Shown: piece after piece, positions 41,923-51,847 of the stretch | Layout: every line of letters begins with the position of its first letter | Position numbering within the stretch: the first letter of the stretch is position 1 | Assembly (NCBI GenBank): GCA_018257865.1 | Contig: JAEUBA010000085.1 | Span: 1-64,000, forward strand | DNA length: 64,000 nt | Source of the DNA: Stereocaulon alpinum | Taxonomy: Eukaryota > Ascomycota > Lecanoromycetes > Lecanorales > Stereocaulaceae | Direction of reading: 5' to 3' | Made by a program: the position numbers and the translations under genes | The notes under the pieces: generated by a model | The model's input: the letters and a program-made list of their open reading frames with translations, nothing else | The model's database searches: none | What the model was told of the DNA's origin: nothing

Positions 41923-43827
41923 ATGGCTCTCCTGAAGCCAGACAAGCTCCTCAATCACTTCCTTCGCGTTAGAGGCTTGCTGCATCCTGGCAATGACCAT
42001 CGCTCGCGACACTATATCGTATCTACAGCAAATGCAGTGCCGACTCCCAAGAGGATCATTCCCTCACCGCTGTATCATGCAGTTTACGCACCATTGAAGT
42101 CGGACGCGCAAGAAATCCGCTTGCTGCGATTGAAGCGGAGCCGGAACATTGAAGCACAACCTCAATGTTCTCTAGTAACAGTCTCTTTGAAACTTGATCC
42201 GCAATACGAGGCACTCTCCTACGTTTGGGGCGACCCTAGTATTACCAAGCCAGTAGAGTTGGATGGTATGCAATGGGAAGTCACCTCCAACCTCTATGCT
42301 GCGCTTCAAAACCTCAGAGATGCCTCAGAGGAGTTGCTTATCTGGGTTGATGCCCTTTGTATCAATCAGTCGTCAACCGACGAGCGCAGTTCGCAGGTGC
42401 TACTCATGAAAGACATTTACTCCAAAGCTACAATTGTACGGGTCTGGCTGGGAGAGCCTACACCTGGGAGTGATAATGCTCTTGAAATACTCAGGGAATT
42501 CGGTCGTGGGACAATCCTTAAGGATATGAGATTGAATGGAAGGCCATTGACCATTGAAGATGGACGATCTCTGAACGAGCTCTTGAAAAGACCGTGGTGG
42601 AAAAGGGTGTGGGTCGTACAAGAGTATGTCCTTGCGTGGCAAGTCACTTTGCATTGCGGAAGAGCTTTTGTTAGCCATGAAGGCCTACTCATATTCGGAC
42701 AGGACCCAACACGATATCGCGGAGGGTGGGATGGAGACGTGACGCAGAGTCAAGTGGTTGCAGTGCGTTACTACTATCAACGCGAAGCCTATTATGTCTC
42801 CCCTGGATGGAAAAATTTCTTTCTAATACTGGGGAACGGATGTTTTTACAGCTGTACCGATCCACGTGACTCGATATATGGATTCCTTGGGCTTGCCAAT
42901 GGCGCGATTGCAGAGTATATAAAGCCTGACTACACAATCTCAACCGTCGAAGTCTATTGCTATACGGCTATACAGCTCACGCACCTTACAAGGTCCTTAA
43001 AGATCTTCAATCTCACCAGACTACGGCCTAGAAATGCACGCCTTCTTCCGACCTGGGTACCCGACTGGGATAAATTGGGCCCCTGGGAGTTTGAACCAGG
43101 TTCTATAGCTGAGGATACCTCAGCCGGAGACACCCGTTCGAGGTGGGTGTTTGACCAGAATCTACGTGATAACCAGGTAGACCGGCTCCAATGGGAGTAC
43201 CGACCTTGTGGAAGACGCCCGCTATCCTTCGAGGTTATCAGCAATTCTATAGTCAGATTGAAGGGTGCATGCCTTGATTCTATCTCCGTCACCATCATCG
43301 ATACCTTCACTCTCTATGATGCCGCAGCTAAGGATCAACGAATGGTTATGAAGGGATGGCAAGATCTTTACCATCGAGCCGTCAAAGATATTACACCTGC
43401 AGGCACCAGTCTTGAAGGTGCAAGTAGCATATTTTGGCAAGTCTTGATTAACGGCCATTGGCCAGCAACACCAACTAGTGACCGGAGACCATGTCAGCCG
43501 AGTGACTTTGAAGGTTACCAAGCATGGTTTGCAGGCCTCGAGGGCCAAAAATATACCGAATTTCATACTGCGATTTACGAAGCTTCTGCTGGCCGGCGGA
43601 TGTTCGTCACACAAACTGGTTTGCTTGGTGTTGGTTCCGTCGATATGGAAATTGGCGACTTCATCTATATCTTAGACGGAGGACATACGCCTTTGATCCT
43701 GCGGTGGGTGCCATCGGAGTCGACGCCGGAAACGTACGAGTTAGTTGGTGATTGCTATGTACATGGTATAATGTACGGAGAAGCTGTTGGTCCTACAACT
43801 TACTTCCACAATGTCTTCCTGGTGTGA
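41923..43827 (+). CDS. Heterokaryon incompatibility (HET) domain protein
   Basis: Single exon, 634 residues. The HET domain occupies about residues 90-240 and has its three signature blocks in order: YEALSYVWGDP near 94, LLIWVDALCINQSSTDERS near 139, and RPWWKRVWVVQEYVLA near 223. After it come the usual GLANGAIAEYIKPDYTISTVE block and a C-terminal block around GDFIYILDGGHTPLILRW, both common in long HET proteins. No NACHT, WD40 or ankyrin part is attached. HET proteins trigger cell death when incompatible strains fuse, usually on signal from a partner locus. The domain has a TIR-like fold. No partner is adjacent. The open frame has no breaks, so the gene may be active. Confidence 0.9.
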   Translation: MALLKPDKLLNHFLRVRGLLHPGNDHRSRHYIVSTANAVPTPKRIIPSPLYHAVYAPLKSDAQEIRLLRLKRSRNIEAQPQCSLVTVSLKLDPQYEALSYVWGDPSITKPVELDGMQWEVTSNLYAALQNLRDASEELLIWVDALCINQSSTDERSSQVLLMKDIYSKATIVRVWLGEPTPGSDNALEILREFGRGTILKDMRLNGRPLTIEDGRSLNELLKRPWWKRVWVVQEYVLAWQVTLHCGRAFVSHEGLLIFGQDPTRYRGGWDGDVTQSQVVAVRYYYQREAYYVSPGWKNFFLILGNGCFYSCTDPRDSIYGFLGLANGAIAEYIKPDYTISTVEVYCYTAIQLTHLTRSLKIFNLTRLRPRNARLLPTWVPDWDKLGPWEFEPGSIAEDTSAGDTRSRWVFDQNLRDNQVDRLQWEYRPCGRRPLSFEVISNSIVRLKGACLDSISVTIIDTFTLYDAAAKDQRMVMKGWQDLYHRAVKDITPAGTSLEGASSIFWQVLINGHWPATPTSDRRPCQPSDFEGYQAWFAGLEGQKYTEFHTAIYEASAGRRMFVTQTGLLGVGSVDMEIGDFIYILDGGHTPLILRWVPSESTPETYELVGDCYVHGIMYGEAVGPTTYFHNVFLV

Positions 43828-45272
43828 CGCTCTCGGTTGGATGACGGGGTCTCCATGTACTGCGCCATTTCGCACATGCTGCAAGTCCAATAACCCGACT
43901 TGAATAGGAATTGCTATATGTAAGGGGCTATGGATGGTACTGTCATTGGCGTAAATTGTCATCACATGATGGTCCTAGCCACCTCAGCCACCAATTGGCA
44001 GGGTACACATGGGGGACACTATCCCACCATCCTAGCAGATGAACAATCAGGCCGTGATATCACAAGCCTATAATCTTCCAGATGAGGCATTTCAAGACAT
44101 GTGATCGAGCATGCCAGATATCTTCGTTGGAAAGAGCCAATCCGTAACCAAATCAGCGCGGAAAGCTGTGGACACCCCCCTAAAGAAGTACAACACTACC
44201 ACAAACCTGCATGAAGGATGTCATCAATTCTCTCAGCAACCTGGGCCACTCTAACCAATAGCGAAACCGTCTGAACAACTGTCCACAATTTTCCACGGGC
44301 TAGCTCAACTGGCAAAAACCACTACAAAGAAAGCAAGTCAACGAGTCCCAGTCGAATACTTCTTCCGTTAAACTCCAATTGACAAGAGAGCTAAGCTACT
44401 TCCAATCCTTTTCTTCGTCGGGTTCGGGCGATATCAATCCACAACCCACAACCCCCTCCACCCGACCCCAACCCTCATCATCTCCGCCACATATCCTCCT
44501 CGCAAAACCCTTCCCTCTCAGGAAGTCCTGCACCTCGCTCTTATCCTGAATCATCTCATCACCCGAAACCAAGTCCATCTCCTCCTGACGTAATACGCCC
44601 GAACACCGCATCTAAGATCGACACTAAATCCAAACTCCAGCGCTATTAATACAACCACGAGAAAATACAACCGTGATCATCCGCCTTTCGGAAAGTGGCG
44701 ATAGTACGGCTCATTCTACTTACTCGCTCACACTTAGTCATCTCGTCTTTAATGGGCGAGGACCAGAGGGTTTCTTCTCCGCGGAGTTGCGGGGGTTTTA
44801 GAGGGGGGTTTAGGAGGAGTGATGGGTATGGTGATTGAATGATGGTCTGGGTGACGCTTGTTGGAGGCTACGGGGTATTCTTGAAGAGGGAGAGAGATGG
44901 TCGTGCTTTGCTGGGCGCGCGTGGTGGTTGGTGTAGGGTGGGGGAAGGTAAGGTGATGCTGTGTATGAATTATGTGCCTATGGACTTGGGCTCTGATGAG
45001 TAATGATGGTGGACGAACACATGGGTTTGAGTGGGACTGTGTCGAAAGGACTTTTTGAGGAGGGAGTTAGCTGTTAATTTCCAGAATGGTCACTATCATG
45101 AAGGCTCAGTAGAGAGAGCAAATCCCCGAAGAATGAAGGCTTCTCGAGGCTTAATGGTTGTGACCATTGAAAGTCCTGCTTTATAATACATGTCTATAGT
45201 ATCCCCAAATGCAGTCTATGCACGCTATGCCATTCCTCTATTCATACAGAACATGCCCAACATCGACATCGA
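43828..45272. other. Intergenic with a possible small gene
   Basis: A minus-strand frame at 44396-44611 encodes an acidic peptide (LRQEEMDLVSGDEMIQDKSE). A 112-nt candidate intron (44723-44612, GTAAGT donor, TTAG acceptor) would join it in frame to an upstream segment containing LRGEETLWSSPIKDEMTKCE. No start codon was found for that segment, so no gene is called. The rest shows nothing. Confidence 0.35.
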
Positions 45273-46148
45273 TCACCGATCGACTCCAGCGAGGATACCT
45301 CGAAGTGTCTGGGTCATTGTACTTATATGCTCGCCATCGAACATATAGTCGTGCTGCGCATCCATGGGTATAGTATTGAGATGCTCCATTTTCCATCCTG
45401 CGCGGTCATCGTTGAAGACTTCCTGGATGGCTTTCGTCCTTTTCTGCGATATTCCTGGAGGAGGGGCAGATAGTTCTGTGCATTTGACGAGTGTGACTGG
45501 GCTGGTGAGGCCTTCGCCGAGATAATAGCCCTGACCAGCACGGGTGATCATGTCCCAGCTGTTGACGATGTGCTTGCGCATTCTTGGGAGGTATTCCATA
45601 ATGTCAACATCGTCCTCTTCGTCACTATCACTGTAGTAGTCGCTGTCGTGGAAGTCGTCTTCGTCGTCGGACATGTCTTCAAGACCGGGTAGGCCTGTTC
45701 GTTTCGAGTATGCCTCGTATGTGTATTCGGCAATGGCGGACCGTTCGTCTTCGTCGACGAACCAAGGGCAACCTTGCGGGTTTGTCGAGTCGATCAATAC
45801 AACGTGCACGACTTCTTGCCCTTGTTCTTGGAGTATACAGGCCATCTTGACAGCGATCATCCCGCCCATTGACCATCCTCCTAACATGTATGGGCCCTCT
45901 GGGCGCTCGGCACGGATGCGATCGACGTATTCACGTGCAACTTTCTCGAATGACAAAGGTATTTTGTAGGATTTCGACTCGTAGATGGGACAGCTCAGGC
46001 CGTAGACAGGACGCGATCTTGTAGAATCATCAGATGTCAGAGGGCCTAGGGCCATGTATGGGGTCGCAAAGCCTGACACGGCGTGGACGAGGAAGAGAGG
46101 GGCGAGCTGGGAGTCGAGGTTGCCTTGGATGTGAAATATTGACTCCAT
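45273..46148 (-). CDS. Stand-alone thioesterase of the PKS/NRPS type
   Basis: Single exon, 291 residues from the ATG at 46148; the frame continues 52 codons upstream, but that leader is Ser/Asn-rich and unlike the family. The alpha/beta-hydrolase core starts FHIQGNLDSQLAPLFLVHAV. The nucleophile elbow GGWSMGG has the catalytic Ser93, preceded by PEGPYMLG as in polyketide and peptide synthase thioesterases. HVVLIDSTNP probably supplies the acid region, and the C-terminal FDGEHISTM the His. An acidic insertion (about residues 155-185, many Asp and Ser) replaces the usual lid. Such enzymes release or edit chains bound to a carrier protein. The highly reducing PKS 12.5 kb away normally lacks its own release domain, so this protein could act on it in trans. 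Confidence 0.85.
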   Translation of the reverse strand: MESIFHIQGNLDSQLAPLFLVHAVSGFATPYMALGPLTSDDSTRSRPVYGLSCPIYESKSYKIPLSFEKVAREYVDRIRAERPEGPYMLGGWSMGGMIAVKMACILQEQGQEVVHVVLIDSTNPQGCPWFVDEDERSAIAEYTYEAYSKRTGLPGLEDMSDDEDDFHDSDYYSDSDEEDDVDIMEYLPRMRKHIVNSWDMITRAGQGYYLGEGLTSPVTLVKCTELSAPPPGISQKRTKAIQEVFNDDRAGWKMEHLNTIPMDAQHDYMFDGEHISTMTQTLRGILAGVDR

Positions 46149-47032
46149 GATGGTAGGACAAGAAGCGTGAGGGTTGGAGATGGGGAGAATGTAGAAGACG
46201 GAGCTGGTAGACCTGCTAGAGCTGATGGAATTGCTGATGAAGTTATATGAATTGATTGTGCTAATGAGATGGGAAAGAGACTCCATTCTCACGACTTTAT
46301 ACATACATTGTCAATGCTGTCAGATGCGTCATTTTGATTGCTGTCAGATGCGTCATGTTCGTTAAGACAAGACCCCTTCCACGTGCTGTCGGAGACATGC
46401 TCGTTGGGTAGACTCCACCAATTGCACTGTCCACAAAACAAGTGCGTCATAGCTATCGAGCTTTCAACACCAATAATAGGCTCGTAGCGAATCGGCAAGA
46501 ACAGTCACCCCATACTGCATGGGCACGCAAATCAGGTACCCGGTAGCCCATTGGTTCTTGGATCTGATACCGTAGTGCGAGGGACAATTTGATTTTTCGC
46601 CACAAGAACCACGCGTCAGGGGAATGGCTGCGTCATAGCCTTACGATCTGAGGCCTGTACAGAGATCGCGACAGACTTTTGGTGTGTCCATGCGAGAGTA
46701 TCGGCACTGCTGCCCCCATCCGTTCTCGATGTCCTCCAATTGCTGGACGCCTAACCGCGAGTGTAGGCTCCACACACCATCTGTCCGCGGGACGACTGCG
46801 GCATCAGGTACAGGACCCTCGATCGTATGTAGAAGCTTTGAAGAATATGCACAGAAGGTTTGTTTGCCGGGTGGCCTAACCTTCTTCGAGGGGCTGGAAG
46901 CGATGTGGTGGGAGGATTGGTGCAAAGCGTGTTGCATCCGCGGTGCGTCGGAATGTTTCTGGAGCCTCAATATAGATATGGGGTTGAAACAATGTTGTCA
47001 TCATGGCAATTGCCATAAGGCTCGTTGACAAA
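46149..47032. other. Upstream region of the thioesterase gene
   Basis: Holds the promoter of the thioesterase and the 3' side of the small two-exon gene. A minus-strand frame at 46641-46970 lacks a domain. A 17-bp direct repeat is listed separately. Confidence 0.45.
46316..46356. promoter_or_regulatory. 17-bp direct repeat upstream of the thioesterase
   Basis: GCTGTCAGATGCGTCAT occurs at 46316-46332 and again, identical, at 46340-46356. The centre-to-centre distance is 24 bases. On the gene's strand each unit starts ATGACGCATC, which contains the TGACG half-site used by bZIP factors. The pair lies 168-208 bases before the ATG, where an upstream activating sequence would be expected. Function is inferred. 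Confidence 0.5.
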
Positions 47033-47448
47033 TCATGCGAAGTTTGCTCGCGTGAAGAAACGGGATAGCGAGCTTCGTTTCACCACCGCAGCGCCGTCGT
47101 GAGCGTGTGCTATAAGAAGTGGCGATGACGTTGAGAAGTGAGTGGCGACATAGTAGATGGGGCCGAGGGAGCATGGGGCTTTCTGGCAGGCTTCGCACAG
47201 GTCTTGCGGATCGGTGTCTGTGTGATGGTGTAGTAACAGCATAGAGGTACCTCTTGACTGTAATCCCCTCGTCAACCTACATCGTCAAGACTACGAGCGA
47301 CGTCAGTAGGGGGACCTCAGAATGTGAGGAATGTAGCTTACTGATAGTCTAAACGGAGCATAGGCGTGGTCTTTACGGAGGATGTGGCCATTTGGACTTT
47401 GGGCTGGACTGAGGGCATAGTTGCGCTTCCTTTACGACTCATAGTCAT
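47033..47448 (-). CDS. Small two-exon protein of unknown function
   Basis: Exon 1 (47448-47342) and exon 2 (47276-47033) join in frame across a 65-nt intron with GTAAGC donor, CTACTGAC branch site and GTAG acceptor; 116 residues. Exon 1 is Ser/Thr/Lys-rich. Exon 2 contains a Cys cluster (DLCEACQKAPCSLGP) followed by a short hydrophobic piece and a basic end. I recognise no family. The good splice signals and frame continuity are the only evidence, so this could also be part of a longer gene or chance. Confidence 0.35.
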
Positions 47449-47644
47449 TCCGCAGGTTCCTCAGGTGGCAGAGTTCTGAAACGAGGATATTGAGGTTTCA
47501 GTATGTGATTTTCATGGTAAGCTCTATGAGAAGAAAATGAAGAGATTCATTGATCACGATTCTGCGACGTGCTATTTATGATACGAATCTTACAGTCTAG
47601 CGCTAAAACATTAGATTGTAGTTTGAAACTCCTGTGCCCCAAAT

Positions 47645-50071
47645 CTAACCCATTCCGTACACTGGCGCCCAGGAGATAGGCCGTGCCTCCCCCCCACTTC
47701 GTGAATGTCTCCATTGTCCCAACCAAGAATTACGGTTGCTGCTCTGACTCACCACAGAGTTCCGATTGTTACCCTGACCTGCTCCAGGAGCGAGGTGGGC
47801 GGAATTCCGTACACCACTTCTACCCATGACATTGTTAAATGGATCTGCAGTCATCTCTGCCAGTGGCGTATGTTCCCGTATGTCATGTAGTTGCATCCAC
47901 GGCCGCTCGGGCGGCATGAGGTTCGCTTCGCCAACACTTCGTACTCGTGCCCTGGCAGGCACTTCAAGCGCATCAATAGGCACCGAATATTCGGATGATG
48001 CCCTTCTGCGCGGAGAGAGACCTGACAATTCTTGCCTGCGGGGTGACAACTTCCTCCCACGTACGCTCATTCTGTCAGGTTCTGCGAATGAAACCGTTCT
48101 GCGAACAGGTGCCATGCCTGCTTCATAAGAAGGAGGTTCGTCTGGCTTCTCACCGAACCCATGCTCCTGGCTTGTCTCGCTCAAATTGTCCTGCGTGCCT
48201 TGTTCGGCGATGAGAGCAACGTCATCACGATCACCGCCGAGTTGCTGAGGCGAGATGAATTCGCGATCGAGACTGTGGCTTTTCATCCACAAGCTTACAA
48301 ATAGAGCAGCGGCGGAGATGGCGGTGAGGACAATCCAGAACATCTTCAACGAATCTGCGTAGGCCTGGATCAATATGACCTTGGACGGAGTTGGAGGCAA
48401 AGCTATGATGAGCTGTGCCAGCGCTGATCCGTCCGAAGCGTATTCCTCCGCCATTGCCGCAAGATCTGGTGGTGCTTCCAGCAATTTGGTTTTGATCTGA
48501 TTTTGGAAAACTACTCCACCAATAACGACTCCGATAGCTTGTCCAAAGAGACGGAAGAAGGTAAACATGGCGACTGCCGATGACATGTCTTCCTCGGATG
48601 TCGCTGCTTGTAGGACGACACCAAGGGCGGAATAGTTGAATCCCAGCCCAACACCGACCACGAGGTTCATCATTATCCATTGTACAGTCGTGGTGTTGAC
48701 GTCTAAGAGGTAGAGGAAACCCAGGCCGAGCGTTGTAATCACCCAGCCGGTCCAGACTGCCCAGCGATAATGACCGGTACGTGATATCAAGAAGCCGACT
48801 GTGAATGCGCCAGGAGCCACCGTGAAGGTTTCCGGGAAGAGTGCAACACCAGACAGGATTGGCGAAAGGCCTTTCACAGCTTCGTAGTAAAGAGGTAGGT
48901 AATAGAGTGACCCCACGACGACCATGCCATGGATGACGACGCAGACATATGCTATTGCTGCATTGCGATTTTTGAAGATACTTGTGCGTATGATGGGGTT
49001 CTTAGCCACTCGCTCTTCGTATACATACAGTAACACAAGTCCCATTGTGCTAATGCAGAATGGTGCCACAACGCGCCAGGAACTCCAAGGGTATGAGACA
49101 CCGCCCCACGAGAGTGGGATGAGGAAGCCGGTCGTTGAAGCGATGAAGATAACGGAGCCAGTCCAGTCGATGTCGGCTAGCTTGCGGAAGAAAGTGCTTT
49201 TCGGAACTCCCAACCTGATGAAAAGAGGAATCATGATGAGGCCAGCACCTGTGAAGGGAAGATTGATCCAGAATATCCAGCGCTGTTTCTGAGTCAGTAC
49301 ATGATCACTCGGCCTCGGATGACAGAGACTTACCCATGAGACTCTTTCCGAAAACACGCCACCTAAGAGCGGCCCTGATACCGATCCAATGGCATACATT
49401 CCGCTTATCACACCAAACCACTGGCCTCTCAGTCTCAAGGGAACTAAGTCGCAGATTATGACTTGGGTGAGCACAACGATTCCGCCACCGCCAATTCCTT
49501 GTACTGTCCTGCCAGCCAGAAGGAGTGTGAAATTGTGAGCAAGCCCGGCCAGGAGAATACCGAGCAGGAACATGAGTACTGATCCTGTTGTAATCCATTT
49601 CCTGCCGAAAGTGTTTGAGAGAGCCGCAATCGTGGGCTGGAAAACGGTGGAAGTGAGTAGGTAGGACGTCGCGGCCCAAAATGCTTCGAGTCCACTGCCG
49701 TGTAGTGCTTTGGCAATGATCTGGAAATGTTAGTACAGTCTCTTTGTTGATGAATATTGCAGATTACTTACTGGTAGTGCAACAGACAAAGCGGTAGCAT
49801 CAAGCGCTACCATAACTGTGAGTATCCCGAGAGTTGCAAATGCCAGGTAGAGCCATAGGCCTGGCTTGTACTGCGATGGTTGTATTGCTGCTGATACTGG
49901 TCTGGGCTTCGGCGCCGATGACTGTCTTTTCGACTGCCTTCTGGTAGGTATAGGGGTCGAACTGCCATTGATCGTGTCTTCGCTAGTGCGGTATGCTTGA
50001 GGATCACTAATGTCTCGAGAGCTGATGGAGCTCTTCCTGAAGCCCATGCTTAGGCGGTGTTGAAGACTCAT
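47645..50071 (-). CDS. MFS transporter, DHA2 (14-helix) type
   Basis: Three exons: 50071-49772, 49720-49334 and 49282-47645; introns 51 and 51 nt; 774 residues. The second intron has no in-frame stop, so an unspliced reading would add 17 residues between VSW and RWIFWINLPF. The core runs VALDATALSVALP (helix 1), then GRKWITTG (loop 2-3 motif), and LAGRTVQGIGGGGI, the helix 4 region typical of drug:H+ antiporters. Next are RWIFWINLPF and the long second half (GLGFNYSALGVVLQAA). The N-terminal ~75 residues are Ser/Arg-rich. The C-terminal ~200 residues form a long cytoplasmic tail (LSPRRQELSGLSPRR and similar), unusual in length. It would export a small molecule using the proton gradient; the adjacent thioesterase, regulator and PKS suggest the cluster product. 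Confidence 0.9.
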
Positions 50072-50742
50072 GATGCTTGACGTATGCTTGGCTATTCTCA
50101 GGTTCGAGAAAACTTCGGCTTCGATGAGAGATATGATGGTTGAAAGGCGTCGGGCCTGGGCATATTATCCCAAAGAAAATTGATAGGGATTCATGACATT
50201 GCCGGAGACCGGCGCGGGGGTTTAGCAGAATCGTTCCTGCATGGCTTCGATACGAGGAGCTTACATCAGGCTCTTGGAGAGAAAGCCTGGGCCATCGCCA
50301 GCGATCGGGCAAGAATTGTCCCGAATCTGTATACTGATAGTGTGAAGAAATGTCCGTCTCGCTAAATCCTCCGTGGACGCACGGTCACGACACTCAACCG
50401 CGGGCATTCGTGAAACAACGATGAAATAGATCGTTCTAATAATTGGTGAAAGATCTAGTCATGATGCGTCCTCCTTCTCATCGATCTGTATTCCACCTCA
50501 TGTACACAGCACTTCTGCTTAAATTTCATGCAAGCAAGCGTCATTGATAAAAAGTATTCCTCAAACTCCATTCGATAACGGTCCGTAGAATCTAATTATA
50601 CAACTCTATTCTTCCGTCCCACCCTTGGCTCCCTGCTTCATATACTACGCTTCCATTCCCGTCCCCTTCTTGCTTACGAATTCATACCTCTCGTTGCACT
50701 TCAGCACCACCCTCCAAAGTCGGCCCCCCCGTGACCGCAACA
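50072..50742. promoter_or_regulatory. Divergent MFS/RTA1 promoter with a CGG-N3-CCG site
   Basis: The 671 bp between the MFS start (50071, minus) and the RTA1-like start (50743, plus). At 50203-50211 lies CGGAGACCG, two inverted CGG triplets with a 3-base spacer, the kind of target bound by Zn2Cys6 dimers; it is 132 bases from the MFS ATG. A Zn2Cys6 gene follows at 54142. Close to the RTA1 start are long pyrimidine-rich stretches, common before fungal start sites. Confidence 0.45.
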
Positions 50743-51847
50743 ATGTCAGGCCTCCATCAACTCTTCGCTCGCAAGCAGGATTGTACCGGTGTCAGCGCTG
50801 ACTGCCCTATCTCAAAATCATTCTACGGCTATGCGCCTTCTCTCATCCCGAATGCTATTCTCCTTGCGCTCTTCAGTCTGGCACTGTTAGCACATGGTGT
50901 GCAGGGAGTATATTATCGAGCCTGGTCGACGCTGACTGCTATGGGGTGGGGATGTATTTGTGAATTGTTGGGTTATGCTGGGAGATTGATGATGCATAAT
51001 AATCCGTTTTATTTGAATGGGTGCGTTGTCTTGCCTTGAGGATTGATCTTTGCAGACAGCTTACAGGGTCATAGGTTCCTGATTCAAATATGTTGCCTTA
51101 CAATTGCTCCTGCTTTCTTCTCGGCCGCAATATATCTCAGTCTGGCGCGGAGGTATGTCTTCCTCGGTATCGTCCATAGTCAAACAGATACTGACACGAG
51201 TAAACACAGCGTTATACTTTTCGGCACCGAAGTCTCGCGTCTGTCACCAAAAGCCTACGCCTACATCTTCATATCCTGCGACATCGTCTCGCTCGCACTC
51301 CAAGGTGCCGGCGGCGCCCTCGCCTCCATCGCCGCACAGAGCCAAAAATCCCTCACAATGGGCGACAACGTTCAACTCGCTGGCCTGTCCTTCCAAGTTG
51401 GCAGTCTGGCCTTGTTCGGTGCTTGTGCTGGAGAGTACGCGTGGCGGGTATTCAGGAGCCCTTCTGCTTCATCGCGAGCTAGGAAGGTCTTTGCTTACAA
51501 TAAAGGATTGACGGCATGCTTTGGGGCGTTGGGGCTGTCGTATACGGCTATTATGGTGCGATGTCTTTATCGTGTTATTGAGTTGTCCAATGGATGGGGG
51601 AGCACGTTGATGAAAAATCAGATTGATTTTGTTGCGTTGGAAGGAGCGTAAGTACAACCCGTTCAGCTTCGCAAGAATTTCCACTGATCAGTTGTGTTTC
51701 ATTAGGATGATTGTCGTTGCTGTCATTTCAATAAATGCCGTATACCCTGGAAAGTACCTCAATAGAGCTGTCGATCCTGATTTTGAAGAGAAGAGTACTG
51801 GATCTGTTGGGTCGCAAACGGAGGTTGCATCGAAGCATATGTTCTGA
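50743..51847 (+). CDS. RTA1-like seven-helix membrane protein
   Basis: Four exons: 50743-51020, 51075-51152, 51210-51647 and 51706-51847; introns 54, 57 and 58 nt; 311 residues. Splicing joins NPFYLN to GFLIQICCLTIAPAFFSA, and SLAR to VILFGTEVSRLSPKAY. Those, with ISCDIVSLALQGAGGALAS and the final AMIVVAVISINAVYPGKYL, are the core motifs of the RTA1 family. Members are plasma-membrane proteins linked to resistance to aminocholesterol and to lipid translocation or stress. The N-terminal 35 residues with two Cys (DCTGVSADC) are extracellular in this family. The upstream GTG at 50731 is not a likely start. It is divergent from the MFS gene and may share its control. Confidence 0.9.
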
